Assembly: GCA_900177435.1 (NCBI GenBank)
Contig: FXAI01000009.1
Span: 62,001-126,000, forward strand
Direction of reading: 5' to 3'
Origin: Alteromonadaceae bacterium Bs31
Lineage (GTDB): Bacteria; Pseudomonadota; Gammaproteobacteria; Pseudomonadales; Cellvibrionaceae
DNA: 64,000 nt
The position numbers and the translations under genes were made by a program. The notes beneath the pieces are model-generated. The model was given only the letters and a program-made list of their open reading frames with translations, did not search any database and was not told the origin of the DNA. Below, piece after piece: positions 56,600 through 64,000 of this stretch. The number at the start of each line of letters is the position of its first letter. Within the stretch, counting starts at the first letter, position 1.

Positions 56600-57115
56600 T
56601 TAAAGCGTTCGATTTGCCAACGCTTTTTTAAAGTGCTGAGCCATTTCGTGGTTTAAGCAGGCAAAAATCACTTCCTGAACGTATTCTACCGTGGGTAAAA
56701 AGTGACAGACTGCCTCCACTGCCACTTGGGCGGCTTGCTGGTGAGGATAGCCATAGACGCCGCAGCTAATTGCCGGGAATGCAATGGAGCGAAGCTGATG
56801 TTTTTCTGCCAATATCAGGGCGTTGGTGTAGCAACTGGCCAGCAGTTGGGCTTCATTGTGGCTGCCCCCATGCCACATGGGGCCAACGGTATGAATAATA
56901 AACCTGGCGGGCAGCTTAAAGCCGGGGCTCAAGCGCGCGTTCCCTGTTTCGCAGCCACCAAGCTTGCGGCAATACTCGTGCAGTTCTGGGCCAGCCGCCC
57001 GATGGATTGCCCCGTCTACTCCACCACCGCCTGCCAGGCTGATGTTGGCAGCGTTTACTACGGCGTCCACATCCAGAGTGGTAATGTCCACCTCTCGTAC
57101 ATGTATCTCAGACAT
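56600..57115 (-). CDS. MacroD-type macrodomain protein (ADP-ribose/O-acetyl-ADP-ribose hydrolase)
   Basis: This 171-residue single macrodomain resembles YmdB/MacroD, which removes ADP-ribose from proteins or deacetylates O-acetyl-ADP-ribose. The core has [22 protein letters not shown] with the conserved Asn and Asp, and [17 protein letters not shown] for the phosphate loop. ATG 57115 has AAGGAG 8 bases upstream. It is convergent with nifJ and divergent from the CheW-CZB gene. Confidence 0.9.
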   Translation of the reverse strand: MSEIHVREVDITTLDVDAVVNAANISLAGGGGVDGAIHRAAGPELHEYCRKLGGCETGNARLSPGFKLPARFIIHTVGPMWHGGSHNEAQLLASCYTNALILAEKHQLRSIAFPAISCGVYGYPHQQAAQVAVEAVCHFLPTVEYVQEVIFACLNHEMAQHFKKALANRTL

Positions 57116-57196
57116 GCTTCGTCTCCTTTTGGTAGATGGTCTACATTGTATATCAATAGGGCTTAAAGTCGGGCTTTGAGGACGTGGAGAGACACA

Positions 57197-58030
57197 ATGA
57201 ATCAGGCAGAAAATCAATTAGATGAATACCGTGCGGGTTCTTATATCAGCTTTAGTGCTGGAAGTGCCAGTTATGTACTGCCTGTTAGCTACGTTCGCTA
57301 TATAACTGCGCTGGATACCTTGAATACTCGAAGTGCCCCCCATCGGAATGGGCCACCGCAAACTGTATTCGACTATTCTGACGAAACGCTGGTACTTTAC
57401 CGCTTGTGTGACGCTATTGGTGTCGGCTCCCTGGCGGATGAGAGCAGAGAGTTGAAGGACTTGCTTCAGGCACGGCGTCAGGATCACATAGACTGGATGG
57501 AAGCGCTAGATCACAGTATTCGCTATAGCGTTCCCTTTACAAAGGCAACAGATCCTCACAAGTGTGCCTTTGGTCGTTGGTATGATAAATACCAAGCTCA
57601 TGACGAGGAGCTGAGAGAGATAATGGCGAAGTTTGATGCCCCGCATAAGCGCATTCACTCGCTCGCTGAACAACTGTTAACGATGGTTCAAGACTCTGCC
57701 AAGTTGGATCAGGCTATCGCCATCCTCAATAAAGAAAAAACCCACACGCTCAAGGAATTGCTTAATTTATTTTCGCTAGCACAGGCGCGGTTGGAAGATC
57801 TCGTTAGGCCAGTTGTACTCGTTATCGAAGAAGGAAGAAAAAAATTTGCCTTACAAGTAGATTGTATTGGCGACATTGCACAGTTTGATAGTAAGGACTG
57901 GCTCGCGGGACAGGCTGTAGAGAGCCATGGAAATCTTATTTATGATGGTTTTTTTCAGCAACAGGAAGGGAAGCTTTTTCTAAATATTGTGCCTGGAATG
58001 CTGCTCGGTATGATAGAGGCACCTGACTAG
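57197..58030 (+). CDS. CheW-like protein with an inserted CZB zinc-binding domain
   Basis: This 277-residue cytoplasmic protein combines two known domains. N-terminal residues 12-80 and C-terminal residues about 195-275 match the two halves of a CheW coupling domain. Between them is a CZB domain with candidate zinc ligands His97 (DHIDW), Cys123 (HKCAFGRW), His150 and His154 (APHKRIHSL). CZB domains sense zinc or hypochlorite in chemoreceptors. It may link such a signal to CheA or receptors. No other chemotaxis gene lies in the window. ATG 57197 has GGAG 8 bases upstream. Confidence 0.86.
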   Translation: MNQAENQLDEYRAGSYISFSAGSASYVLPVSYVRYITALDTLNTRSAPHRNGPPQTVFDYSDETLVLYRLCDAIGVGSLADESRELKDLLQARRQDHIDWMEALDHSIRYSVPFTKATDPHKCAFGRWYDKYQAHDEELREIMAKFDAPHKRIHSLAEQLLTMVQDSAKLDQAIAILNKEKTHTLKELLNLFSLAQARLEDLVRPVVLVIEEGRKKFALQVDCIGDIAQFDSKDWLAGQAVESHGNLIYDGFFQQQEGKLFLNIVPGMLLGMIEAPD

Positions 58031-58034
58031 ATAA

Positions 58035-59534
58035 TTATTTTTCCATACGCCAGAAATTTATCGATAAGGCTTGCACCAAGCGATTAAATTCTGGTTGAGG
58101 AAAATTGCTCAGCCTCACTTTTCCTTTTTTGAATTCTGGTTTTACGCCATTAATGAACAGTTTTTTTGCGGTCAATTTTTTGCCCGTAATTGCATAGCTC
58201 TCTTTTAACCGAGAAAAATCCGGTGTATCGACGGATAGAGAAGAGTTAGACACATTGATAATCAGTAAACAGTGTTGGCCGCTAAGCTTATCTTTATGGC
58301 AATACACGCGCAGTGCTTCGAGAGAGCTGCTTACCTCATAAACTGCTTGTCCCATAAGTTGCCCCCATAACCAGCTTACCCAATAGTCCGGGCGGGGCTT
58401 TAAGCTAAGGCGATCGATCATGCCGTAGTCTCCGCCAATAAGGCTTTGGCGAATCATTACCTTTTGCCCGAGTATCGCTCCCTGGCCCAGTTGGTCTGCC
58501 CACCAAAAACAGGAGGCGAAACGGTCGGATATCTTTGCCTGGCCTCCGCACTGGGCAGAACCCGTTTCGCCAGTCCACAATTCTGCTTCTGGCTGGTGAA
58601 TGTCGCGCATATGCCGCAGTTTTTTACTGTAATTAGCAAAAGTATCAAAGCTCTTAACAGACACCGCATTTTTTTCTGTGGCAGAACGCGTTCGTACCGG
58701 TGAGCGATCGCTCTGAAAGGGGTAGTAGTGCCAGTCGACTATATCCAGTTGCGTACTGGAACTTTGCAGGAATTTTTTAGTGATGTTGGTAAAAGGTTTA
58801 ATGGCTTCCCCCAGGCGTGGCCAAAAAGCACTGCCGGGGCCACATATTCGAACCTCTGGATAATAACGCCTCACTAACTGGGTAAACGTGGCGTAATCCT
58901 GCGCAAGGTTTTTTGGCCCTGGTTGCGAACGAATACCGTGAAAAGCCCAATAGGCGTTTAGCTCGTTACCCAGCTCACAAACGTGTATGGGGTAGCCTTT
59001 TTCTTTTGAATATTGCAGCAGCTGCTGGATTTCTGTGCCGTTCCACTCGCCGTGGTGCTTGCGCTTAAATAGACCGTATTTAAAGGTAAAGGCGAATTTG
59101 AGATTATTACGTTTAATAAAAGCATGCAGCCTATCCCACATAGGGCGTGTGAGTACCAACACCTCCATGCCTTTTTCGTCACTATTAAAGTAATGAATCT
59201 TATCCGCTTCTGAGCCTCCTACACGAAGGTAAGAAGGACCAAGTGCTTGTACCAGCAGGTCCAGTTTTTTTACGTTTAAATCCAGCGGAGGCACACGCAA
59301 GGTGCCAAGCCCTTTTCTTACCCCCTGGCTGCCCTCCCACCAGAAGCCACCGGCAAGTACAGAAATGTCGATGGAAAAGGAGAGGTAGCAGGGGTCCACG
59401 GTGTGCACCGGTTCGTGGTTTAGCAAGCTTATTTTCGCCAGATCTGGCTGGTTTGATAGCGATTCCCTCCCCAAGCTTACACGCGAGCGAAAGGGATTTA
59501 GGTGTCGCAGGTTATCTAGAATTGACTGTGCCAT
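58035..59534 (-). CDS. Heparanase-like glycoside hydrolase, GH79-type
   Basis: This 499-residue TIM-barrel enzyme resembles the heparanase branch of glycoside hydrolase family 79. Candidate catalytic residues are the acid/base Glu191 in ELGNELNAYW and the nucleophile Glu323 in LWTGETGSAQCGG. LRVGGSEADKIHY and VDWHYYPFQSDRSP match the family. A C-terminal beta-rich domain (about 410-499) follows. No signal peptide or membrane anchor is evident at the N-terminus, which is unusual for this family. The start ATG has no clear ribosome binding site, so an alternative start is possible. Confidence 0.82.
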   Translation of the reverse strand: MAQSILDNLRHLNPFRSRVSLGRESLSNQPDLAKISLLNHEPVHTVDPCYLSFSIDISVLAGGFWWEGSQGVRKGLGTLRVPPLDLNVKKLDLLVQALGPSYLRVGGSEADKIHYFNSDEKGMEVLVLTRPMWDRLHAFIKRNNLKFAFTFKYGLFKRKHHGEWNGTEIQQLLQYSKEKGYPIHVCELGNELNAYWAFHGIRSQPGPKNLAQDYATFTQLVRRYYPEVRICGPGSAFWPRLGEAIKPFTNITKKFLQSSSTQLDIVDWHYYPFQSDRSPVRTRSATEKNAVSVKSFDTFANYSKKLRHMRDIHQPEAELWTGETGSAQCGGQAKISDRFASCFWWADQLGQGAILGQKVMIRQSLIGGDYGMIDRLSLKPRPDYWVSWLWGQLMGQAVYEVSSSLEALRVYCHKDKLSGQHCLLIINVSNSSLSVDTPDFSRLKESYAITGKKLTAKKLFINGVKPEFKKGKVRLSNFPQPEFNRLVQALSINFWRMEK

Positions 59535-59684
59535 AACAACAGAAATACAGGGTTAATCTTTCAAAAAGATTACAGACGTCTAATTACCCCGTGTAATACG
59601 GGCACTTACTTTGAAGTGTAGCGCTGATTCCCAGTGCTGCCGAGATTTCAGGGGCGAGTAAAAGCCCTTGTTAGCTCCGCAAAA

Positions 59685-62210
59685 TCAAGGCTGAAATTTC
59701 TTTTTCGTTGCTCTGGTGGGAAGCGCCTGCAGGGGGTCATCGGGCCAGGGGTGCTTGGGGTAGCGGCCTTTCATTTCTTTTTTAACGTCTTGGTAGCTGC
59801 TTTTCCAGAAGCCCTCTAAATCCTGGGTGACTTGCAGAGGGCGTCTTGCTGGAGAGAGCAGGTGTACAAGCAGTTTTATCTTGCCACTGGCAACAGTAGG
59901 GGTACTTGTACAGCCAAACATTTCCTGAAGTTTTACTTGCAGCACTGGAGGGGTTTGACTGTAATCGATGGAATAGCTGCTGCCGGAAGGTACTTTCAGG
60001 CGCTCGGGAGCGAGCTCTTTCAGCTGTTGCAGTTGTGGCCAGGTGAGCATGGATTCCAGGCAGCGTAACAGGGGGAGGGTTTTAAGATCTGCCCGCGAAC
60101 GAATATTGCCTGCGAAGGGCAGAAACCATTTATCCAGTGTTTCTACTAGTTCTGAATCGCTGATATCAGGCCAGGCGGGGTCGCTATCGGGGAAAGCCTT
60201 GCGTAGCAAGCAAACTCTTGCTTGCCACTGCCTGCAGTCTTTATCCCAGGGAAGAATAAGAACGCCGTGCTTTTTTACAAGTGCAAGTGTTGCCTGCTGA
60301 AAATGTTCTACCGCAACATTTTTTAATGGATATTTTTTTACAATAATCTTACCAACACACAGCTGTTTTTCGGCCAGCAGTCTGTCATCACGCCATTCCA
60401 CCAGCTCAGCTTCTGCACAAAGGTTTTTAAGTTTTGTATCGAAAAGTGCCGGGTTTAGTGCTGCTGCGGAGAATATTTTATCTTCACGTTGCCCACTTTG
60501 TCCGCCAAGCTCAGCAGTAACCAGCCATTCGTGGGATGTAAGAGCGTCGTTGGCAGCGAGCTTTGCGGAGCGGCCGTTACTCAGCAGGTAGTTATTGCGA
60601 CTATTTTCACGCCTGCGTGCGATACGATCTGGAAAAGCGCAGGCTAGCAAAAAACCAATGGCGTCTCTTACCGAAATTTTATTCTCAGCTTCCTGATGTT
60701 TAATCAACTGCTGGAATATCTTGGCTTGCTGTTGACAGCGCTTTAACCAGTTTTTTTGCTGGGCACCACAGGCTATGTTTCCTCTAAGCAAATCGATGCC
60801 GTATTCAATATCTGTTTGCGAATAGGGTCTACGCTCACTCAAAAGTGCAGCTACTTGTGAGGCTAAGTTTATTAAGCCGTATTTACTTGCCTGTATCAGC
60901 ATATGGGCGAGCCGAGGTTCTGCCGGCAGAGTAGACATTTCTTCCCCGTGTTCGGTGAGAATAAAATGTTCACCCCGCTTTTCTACGGCACCAAGCTCGC
61001 TTAATAAATCTTGCGCTTGTGCAAAAGCTGCCGCCGGAGGAGCATCTAACCAACTCAGCTCCCGAGGCTCGCTTACGCCCCACTGTAGTAGCTGCAAGGC
61101 TAGCGGCGTGAGGTCTGCTTGTAGGATTTCAGGCTTACTATGGCTTTGCAATTGTGCATGCTGTTCTGCACTCCATAGTCGAAAACAAACGCCTGCTGCG
61201 AGCCTGCCTGCTCGGCCTGCACGTTGCTTAGCGGAGGCTTGTGAAATTCTAAGGGTATGAAGACGGGTCATAGCCGTTCTTGCGTCAAACTGTGGTTTTC
61301 GGGTGAATCCACTGTCGATGACAATATTTACGCCTTCTATGGTCAAACTGGTTTCTGCGAGATCTGTCGATAGCACTATTTTTCGTTTGTAAGGGCTGTC
61401 TGCAGGCAGCGGTGCAATCGCGGCATTTTGCTCCGAGAAAGAAAGGCTTCCATGTAAAGGATACACGCCCAGGTCTTTATGATTTAGGTTACTTAGCAAA
61501 GTTGCGAGCCTGCGAATTTCGCCTTGCCCTGGTAGGAAAACCAAAATGTTTCCCGTATGCCTGGCTAAAGCCAGTTGAATGCACTCCAGTACTTCATCCT
61601 CCAGAGAGTCGGATACCTTGAATGCGGTCGGCTTGTAGTGAATATCTACCGGGAAAGCCTTGCCTTTGCTTGTGATTTTTTCTGCATGTAAAAGAGCCGC
61701 AATAGCTTCCGCGTCAATGGTTGCGGACATGGCTATGAGTTTTAAGGGATTATCTTTATCGCGAAATAACTCCCGGCTTTGCAAGCACAATGCAAGCCCA
61801 AGGTCGGAGTGAATATTTCTTTCATGGAACTCATCAAAAATAATGGCGGCGGTGTCAGAAAGCTCCGGGTCTGATTGCAAGCGCCGCGTTAGTACTCCCT
61901 CTGTAAGCACTTCAATACAGGTGTGTTTACTGGTTTTTTTCTCCAGTCGTATAGTGTAGCCAACGCGGTGCCCAGGCTTTTCGCCAAGTAAGGAGGCCAG
62001 GCGCTCTGCAGCGCTACGTGCGGCCACTCTCCTTGGTTCCAACATAAGGATTTTTTTTGAACCTCTCCAGGGGGCGTCCAGGAGGGCCAGGGGAACTGTG
62101 CTGGTTTTACCTGCTCCGGGCGGCGCTTCTATTACCAACTCGTTTTTTTCTATTAGTGCTTGCTTGATCTGTACAAGTATTTCATTGATGGGCAAAGCCG
62201 AAAAATTCAT
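59685..62210 (-). CDS. hrpB: ATP-dependent helicase HrpB
   Basis: This 841-residue DExH helicase is HrpB-like. Motif I is EAPPGAGKTSTVPLAL, motif II is IIFDEFHERN, motif III is AMSATID, and motif VI is SAKQRAGRAGRLAAGVCFRLW. The C-terminal half has the HrpB-specific domain ending in a Lys-rich tail. The biological role of HrpB is poorly known. The ribosome binding site was not clear. It is followed, on the same strand, by the GH79 gene 150 bases away. Confidence 0.95.
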   Translation of the reverse strand: MNFSALPINEILVQIKQALIEKNELVIEAPPGAGKTSTVPLALLDAPWRGSKKILMLEPRRVAARSAAERLASLLGEKPGHRVGYTIRLEKKTSKHTCIEVLTEGVLTRRLQSDPELSDTAAIIFDEFHERNIHSDLGLALCLQSRELFRDKDNPLKLIAMSATIDAEAIAALLHAEKITSKGKAFPVDIHYKPTAFKVSDSLEDEVLECIQLALARHTGNILVFLPGQGEIRRLATLLSNLNHKDLGVYPLHGSLSFSEQNAAIAPLPADSPYKRKIVLSTDLAETSLTIEGVNIVIDSGFTRKPQFDARTAMTRLHTLRISQASAKQRAGRAGRLAAGVCFRLWSAEQHAQLQSHSKPEILQADLTPLALQLLQWGVSEPRELSWLDAPPAAAFAQAQDLLSELGAVEKRGEHFILTEHGEEMSTLPAEPRLAHMLIQASKYGLINLASQVAALLSERRPYSQTDIEYGIDLLRGNIACGAQQKNWLKRCQQQAKIFQQLIKHQEAENKISVRDAIGFLLACAFPDRIARRRENSRNNYLLSNGRSAKLAANDALTSHEWLVTAELGGQSGQREDKIFSAAALNPALFDTKLKNLCAEAELVEWRDDRLLAEKQLCVGKIIVKKYPLKNVAVEHFQQATLALVKKHGVLILPWDKDCRQWQARVCLLRKAFPDSDPAWPDISDSELVETLDKWFLPFAGNIRSRADLKTLPLLRCLESMLTWPQLQQLKELAPERLKVPSGSSYSIDYSQTPPVLQVKLQEMFGCTSTPTVASGKIKLLVHLLSPARRPLQVTQDLEGFWKSSYQDVKKEMKGRYPKHPWPDDPLQALPTRATKKKFQP

Positions 62211-62268
62211 TACAACTCCGGAAAATACGGTAGTGTCTTGCGCTGCCGAGGTATTAGTTGGAGCTGCA

Positions 62269-63438
62269 TTAAAGCCCTGCTGTTATGGTACTACTACCAA
62301 TCTGTTCCAGTTCAACCTTGCAAAGCCTCGGAGTGGAAAGGCTGATACCCTCAATTTCAGAAACAAAAAATACATTTTCGTTTACGGCGTGAATACTGCC
62401 GAGTAGGTGTGTACGCACGCTAGAGGTCACTTTTGTATTGGGTAAGCGTGAAATGAAAAACCACAAACTGTACTGTAGTGCGAAATCGCCCGTGGATGTA
62501 AGGGCCCATTTAAATGGTTTGTCCGGGTTGATTTTTGTGGTTTTGTCATTGCAGGAGTTTTCGAAAGCGTTGGTGAAAATTTTATCTATTCGTGACTTAA
62601 AGCGTCTTAGCTCTTCGGCACGTTCGTCTGCGGTGTGTGATTTTAACTCGGGGTAAGCGATATTATAAACGATTTCATGTCGAAGGCCGTCAGTTGATGC
62701 GACTCGGCTTAAGTTATCAATTTTTGTTTTTATGAACTGGCTGTTGCGAATTAGCGTACGTTGATTATTGCGAATATTGTAAAGAACAATATAGATGAGG
62801 GTGACTTTGCTAATAATGTACTCGTCCGGGTAGCCGTCAACAATAACCAAATCGCCGTCTTCCAGAATTCTGGTGTTTAATACAATTAAACCGCTCATAA
62901 CATCCGGCGCCCAAGTGCCACTGGTGAAAGCGAGAAAGGCAACGATAATACCGAAAATACCGGTGGTCTCGAGCATGCTATCGGCTCCCCAGATTTTAAT
63001 CAGGGTGTAGATGGCAGTAACAACAATAAAAATTAATGACAGCAGGCTTACCAAGCGGCTGCTATAGGTGTCGATAAAAACCGTATTTTCGTCGATGGTT
63101 TTTTCGCGGCCGAAGCGTTTTCTGGATAGGTAGCCCATTAAGTTGTAGATGTAGAGAGCGGTGTAAACCGTTGCCAGGCTAAGGCCAAACTTGATGAAAA
63201 AGTGCTCATAGTGATCGCTGGCACGCAGCAGAACAACATCAATTAAATGAAGTGTGAAAATCAGAATGTTGACTGACTGGAAAATTCTTATCGTAATTTT
63301 ATTGCTGTCGTCCACTTTTACCAGGTTTAAAAGTGGTTTTGCGAGAAATAGAAGCGCAATGTTTATCACAAAAATAATTGTGTGAACGGTCCATTCTGCG
63401 CGAGATAACTCTGGTGTGACCCAGGCTAGAAACTCCAT
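62269..63438 (-). CDS. MscS-family mechanosensitive channel
   Basis: This 389-residue inner-membrane protein has about five membrane segments: TIIFVINIALLFLAKPLL, SVNILIFTLHLIDVVLL, LSLATVYTALYIYNLMGYL, LVSLLSLIFIVVTAIYTL and GIFGIIVAFLAFTSGTWAP. The last runs into the MscS beta domain (IVLNTRILEDGDLVIVDGYPDEYIISK). A C-terminal cytoplasmic domain follows. Such channels release solutes on osmotic downshock. The pore helix lacks the regular Gly/Ala pattern of E. coli MscS, so gating may differ. Confidence 0.85.
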   Translation of the reverse strand: MEFLAWVTPELSRAEWTVHTIIFVINIALLFLAKPLLNLVKVDDSNKITIRIFQSVNILIFTLHLIDVVLLRASDHYEHFFIKFGLSLATVYTALYIYNLMGYLSRKRFGREKTIDENTVFIDTYSSRLVSLLSLIFIVVTAIYTLIKIWGADSMLETTGIFGIIVAFLAFTSGTWAPDVMSGLIVLNTRILEDGDLVIVDGYPDEYIISKVTLIYIVLYNIRNNQRTLIRNSQFIKTKIDNLSRVASTDGLRHEIVYNIAYPELKSHTADERAEELRRFKSRIDKIFTNAFENSCNDKTTKINPDKPFKWALTSTGDFALQYSLWFFISRLPNTKVTSSVRTHLLGSIHAVNENVFFVSEIEGISLSTPRLCKVELEQIGSSTITAGL

Positions 63439-63722
63439 ATTGCCCCCTGCTTTAAGCTTGCCCCTAGACCATTTTATGGCTGCCTAACATAGATTAAATG
63501 CTGTTTGCGCTCTGCGCTACCGGCTAGGCGCTATTGCGAAGTGAGTATACATGGAAGCGCAGGGTGTTTCCCGGTCAGCGGGCTTCCGAGGCCGCGTTTT
63601 GTTCTGCTGGCACGGCATGAGCGCTGGCTTCAATGAGGACAAAAAACTGGCGTAGGGAGTCAAGTACCCTATTCGTCCTTCCTTAAAATAGCCTATGTAA
63701 ACACACGAAGGAGGGTAGAACG

Positions 63723-64000
63723 ATGGTAATTATGCCAATTTTGATTACGCTTGCACTGGCCGGCGTCGTTTATTTCAGCTATTTACAACGCCTGGGTATT
63801 GCCCGACGACAGCTTTGTATAAGCTTCGATGAGTGTGCCAGGAATGGCTCGCTGGTGAATGCGGCTGCAAAGCATCATAAAAATCCGCGCTCATATCTAC
63901 GCGTAGTTGAGCGGCTAATACTGCATACCCGGGTACCCCAAGTGCTGGCTCGTTCTTTTAACAACAAGCTTGTTAAGGGAATGCCGGCCGCTGAGGCGCT
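63723..64000 (+). CDS. Hypothetical protein, truncated by the window end
   Basis: An open frame of 92 codons starts at ATG 63723 with AAGGAGG (63706-63712) 10 bases upstream, then runs off the window. The N-terminus has one hydrophobic segment (PILITLALAGVVYFSYL), followed by a basic region (RLGIARRQLCISFDECARNG). I do not recognise the family. The strong ribosome binding site and the unbroken frame support it as a real gene. Confidence 0.65.
   Translation, partial: MVIMPILITLALAGVVYFSYLQRLGIARRQLCISFDECARNGSLVNAAAKHHKNPRSYLRVVERLILHTRVPQVLARSFNNKLVKGMPAAEA

Overview
The window is a chromosomal segment from a gammaproteobacterium. Gene order is close to that of Pseudomonas and its relatives: gltBD-hemE, then psd, rhodanese, rsgA, orn, queG, nnr, tsaE, amiB, mutL, miaA, hfq, hflX, hflK, hflC, a DUF2065 gene, hisZ and purA. 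A very large Asp-rich thrombospondin-type-3 lipoprotein, a heparanase-like glycosidase and a moderate GC content make a marine, polysaccharide-degrading lineage such as the Cellvibrionaceae plausible. That placement is inference from gene content, not a database result. I found no tRNA, rRNA, CRISPR array, insertion sequence or prophage gene.

Layout. 1-3408: glutamate synthase (gltB end, gltD) and hemE. 3656-5874: a degenerate HD-GYP protein convergent with an AraC-MGMT fusion. 5932-8845 (minus strand): psd, an RhdA-type rhodanese and rsgA. 8934-12548: orn, a small conserved protein, an MFS transporter and convergent queG. 12610-25758: a long plus-strand housekeeping run from nnr to purA covering metabolite repair, t6A and i6A tRNA modification, cell-wall amidase, mismatch repair, Hfq, HflX, the HflKC membrane complex, and histidine and purine synthesis. 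25889-34026: a GAF histidine kinase, a 1964-residue lipoprotein and a small secreted protein. 34045-41781 (minus strand): a malate synthase G homologue with its LysR regulator, MsrPQ, a thioesterase, DUF4404, HPF, a zinc-ribbon protein and an M15 peptidase. 41855-42998: an SPFH gene plus a ribbon-helix-helix gene behind a perfect palindrome. 43519-49318: RND permease, LolA-like protein, beta-barrel protein and TetR regulator behind a second perfect palindrome, then acylphosphatase. 49418-64000: a DUF481 outer membrane protein, trmO, a GltD-like/NifJ pair, a macrodomain protein, CheW-CZB, a GH79-like enzyme, hrpB, an MscS channel and a gene cut by the window end.

Two compact gene sets look like self-contained regulatory units. 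In the SPFH/ribbon-helix-helix pair, a 21-bp perfect palindrome lies between the promoter and the ribosome binding site. In the RND/LolA-like/barrel/TetR operon, a 21-bp perfect palindrome overlaps a well-spaced sigma-70 promoter. In both, the likely repressor is encoded inside the unit it would control.

Three enzyme homologues have lost residues normally needed for activity. The HD-GYP protein lacks several metal ligands. Malate synthase G has Ser where the family has its catalytic Asp. The histidine kinase lacks a recognisable G1 box. These losses, the internally duplicated lipoprotein and the GltD-like/NifJ pair are the points most worth follow-up.
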